Assembly: GCA_022571535.1 (NCBI GenBank)
Contig: JACZXR010000110.1
Coordinates: forward strand, 1-7,069
Length of the DNA: 7,069 nt
Origin: Deltaproteobacteria bacterium
Lineage (GTDB): Bacteria; Desulfobacterota; Binatia; UBA9968; CAXXLF01
Direction: 5' to 3'
Shown: one piece after another, positions 5,215 through 7,069 of the stretch
Layout of the letters: each line of letters starts with the position of its first letter
How positions within the stretch are numbered: the stretch's first letter is position 1
Notes under the pieces: generated by a model
Seen by the model: the letters and a program-made list of their open reading frames with translations, nothing else
Database searches by the model: none
Told to the model about the DNA's origin: nothing
Program-made: the position numbers and the translations under genes

Positions 5215-7068
5215 CTATTGCAGCCTTCTTTCCAAGGCGCTCCCCCAAATGGCCTTGAGCTCCTCCACCGGGAGCCGGATCATGGGCTGGACCACAAACC
5301 GCGCCCCTCCAACCTCGCCGATCACCTGCATCGGGGCTCCCTCTTTTTCTGCAATCTCCCTTAGGCGATTCAAGCTCTTACCCTTGACAGAAACGATGAT
5401 GCGCGATTGGGATTCCCCAAAGAGCAAGGCATCGGCCCGCATCATCTCGTGCAGCTCGATCCTTACCCCCAGAGGCCTTCCCGGCCCAGTCACACAGCAC
5501 TCCGTGAGCGCCACGGCCAACCCACCCTCAGAGACATCATGAGCGGAGCGGACAATCCCCCTCTCGACAGCCTTAAGGCAGCACTGCTGCACCGCACGCT
5601 CGAGCTTGAGGTCGATCCACGGAGGGGTCCCTCGGACCAGGCCATGAAAGACTTTAAGATACTCGCTGCCTCCAAACTCCTCACGGGTAGTGCCCAGGAG
5701 CACTACGTGGTCCCCATCAGACTTAAACCAAGGAGTGACATGACGTTCGACCCTGGCCAGGATCCCTACCATCGCCACGGTAGGGGTCGGATAGATGGAG
5801 ACCCCTCTGGTTTCATTATAGAAGCTAACATTCCCACTAACAACCGGCACTCCTAAGGCAAGGCAGCCATCGCGCATTCCCTGGATGACCCCGGAAAATT
5901 GCCACATCACCTCTGGACTCTCCGGGCTGCCAAAATTGAGGCAATCGCTTAAACCGAGGGGTCGCGCTCCGACGCACGCCAGGTTGCGGGTCGCCTCGGC
6001 CACAGCCAAAAGCCCTCCGACATAGGGATCGAGATAACAGTACCTGCTGTTACCATCGACCGTGAGGGCAAGTCCTTTTTTGGTCTCCTTGATCCGAATC
6101 ACCGCAGCATCCGAGCCTGGAGCCAAGACCGTGTTGCTGCGCACAAAGTGGTCATACTGCCGATAGACCCATTCCTTCGAGGCAAGATTGGGAGAATCCA
6201 GAAGGCGCTTAAGGGCCGCCCCCAGATCTTCGGGTTCAGCGATTTTCTTCAAGTCCAACGTCTGTACTTCGTCCTGGTCTTTTGGCCGCTCGGCAGAACG
6301 GCTATAAACCGGGGCCTCCGAGGTCAGCGCCGAAATCGGGATGCGCGCTACTTCCGTGCCATTAAAGAGGGCACGGAACTGCCGATCCTTGGTCACTCTC
6401 CCGATCACAACCGCATCAAGGTCCCATCGGCTGAAGATGCCCTTGACCTCTTCTTCACGGCCCTTCTTCACCACCAGGAGCATCCGCTCCTGAGATTCGG
6501 AAAGCAGAATCTCGTATGGGCTCATCCCCTGCTCCCTCAAGGGGACACTAGAAAGATCGAGCTCTACGCCTGTACCCCCTCTCTCCGCCATCTCGGCGGA
6601 CGAACTGGTCAAACCGGCGGCGCCCATATCCTGAATTCCTACCAGGCAGTTTCTCCCCATAAGTTCGAGACAGGCCTCTAACAGGAGCTTCTCGGTGAAC
6701 GGATCCCCTACCTGAACCGTGGGCCTTCTTTTTTCCGCCTCTTGGGAAAATGCCTCGGAGGCCATGGTGGCTCCGTGGATCCCGTCCCTTCCGGTCTTTG
6801 CGCCAACAACCATCAGGGAATTACCGACTCCTTTTGCCCACCCCTTGAAGAGAGACTTCTTTTCGGCCACCCCGAGGGTAAAGGCGTTGACGATAATATT
6901 GTCATTGTACGACTCGTCGAAATAAATCTCGCCACCTACCATAGGTACCCCCACACAATTACCGTAACCCCCAATCCCCCCCACCACACCGCTCAGAAGG
7001 TAGCGCGTCCGGGCATCATCAAAGCTGCCAAAGCGGAGCGAGTTCAGGCTGGCAACCGGACGGGCACA
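5215..7068 (-). CDS. purL: Phosphoribosylformylglycinamidine synthase subunit PurL (5' end outside window)
   Basis: The frame is open from the right edge to TAG at 5217-5215, giving 617 residues. PurL uses ATP and glutamine-derived ammonia to convert FGAR to FGAM, the fourth step of purine synthesis. The order is that of the small, Bacillus-type PurL: LNSLRFG near the edge, YGNCVGVPMVGGEIYFDESY (about 35-54), VGAKTGRDGIHGATMAS, GIQDMGAAGLTSSSAEMAERGG and SPYEILLSESQERML. A second half follows with DGNSRYCYLDPYVGG, SGNVSFYNE, HDVSEGGLA and FGESQSRI. There is no glutaminase domain, so separate PurQ and PurS would be needed. Against the usual length of about 740 residues, roughly 120 N-terminal residues are missing, beyond the window. 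The stop lies 5 nt before the purF ATG, suggesting cotranscription and coupled translation. Confidence 0.96.
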   Translation of the reverse strand, partial: CARPVASLNSLRFGSFDDARTRYLLSGVVGGIGGYGNCVGVPMVGGEIYFDESYNDNIIVNAFTLGVAEKKSLFKGWAKGVGNSLMVVGAKTGRDGIHGATMASEAFSQEAEKRRPTVQVGDPFTEKLLLEACLELMGRNCLVGIQDMGAAGLTSSSAEMAERGGTGVELDLSSVPLREQGMSPYEILLSESQERMLLVVKKGREEEVKGIFSRWDLDAVVIGRVTKDRQFRALFNGTEVARIPISALTSEAPVYSRSAERPKDQDEVQTLDLKKIAEPEDLGAALKRLLDSPNLASKEWVYRQYDHFVRSNTVLAPGSDAAVIRIKETKKGLALTVDGNSRYCYLDPYVGGLLAVAEATRNLACVGARPLGLSDCLNFGSPESPEVMWQFSGVIQGMRDGCLALGVPVVSGNVSFYNETRGVSIYPTPTVAMVGILARVERHVTPWFKSDGDHVVLLGTTREEFGGSEYLKVFHGLVRGTPPWIDLKLERAVQQCCLKAVERGIVRSAHDVSEGGLAVALTECCVTGPGRPLGVRIELHEMMRADALLFGESQSRIIVSVKGKSLNRLREIAEKEGAPMQVIGEVGGARFVVQPMIRLPVEELKAIWGSALERRLQ

Positions 7069-7069
7069 C

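Noticed and set aside
4784..5542. 252-codon plus-strand frame antisense to purF and purL
   Set aside because: It is a shadow of two strongly conserved genes on the other strand, and its translation resembles no family known to me.
6974..6981. C-run that could signal a frameshift in purL
   Set aside because: The PurL reading continues in frame through the run (GVVGGIGGYGNCVGVP), matching the family on both sides, so there is no frameshift.

Overview
The window looks like a chromosomal segment from a diderm (LPS-bearing) bacterium that is not a gammaproteobacterium. It carries an LptE-type outer-membrane lipoprotein. Its purine genes are of the Bacillus type: small PurL followed by a PurF with a short propeptide and four Cys placed as in iron-sulfur PurF. 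This combination fits groups such as the former Deltaproteobacteria, NC10/Methylomirabilota or Nitrospirota. I infer this from gene content and cannot fix the phylum. All recognisable genes are housekeeping genes. I see no defence system, CRISPR array, transposase, tRNA or rRNA. The unusual material is in the intergenic DNA.

Layout from left to right. The last 27 codons of leuS (+) end at 84. A repeat-rich spacer leads to lptE (+, 305-916). A second repeat-rich spacer (917-1188) follows, where holA would often be found but is absent. rpsT (-, 1189-1461) and murJ (+, 1519-3171) diverge from a 57-bp gap that holds both ribosome-binding sites and a plausible rpsT promoter. Next is a 604-bp non-coding convergent spacer (3172-3775) made of several short repeat families and inverted repeats. 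From the right edge, purL (-, partial, 5' end outside the window) runs into purF (-), with the two genes nearly touching.

The genes cover three jobs. LeuRS and ribosomal protein S20 serve translation. LptE (LPS export, with LptD) and MurJ (lipid II flippase) build the cell envelope. PurL and PurF are the fourth and first committed enzymes of de novo purine synthesis. The closeness of purL and purF suggests one transcript with translational coupling. The small PurL would need PurS and PurQ, probably encoded beyond the right edge.

The most notable observation is a composite repeat present twice in the same orientation, on either side of lptE (about 103-239 and 972-1196). Each copy has the same 27-nt head (26/27 identical), a left arm, and a right arm that shares 24/25 bases between copies and is inverted relative to the left arm. 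The right-hand copy runs into rpsT and supplies its stop codon. A second composite (3365-3720) is bounded by oppositely oriented triplets of a 9-nt unit. These look like dispersed non-coding repeats, and I know of no function for them.
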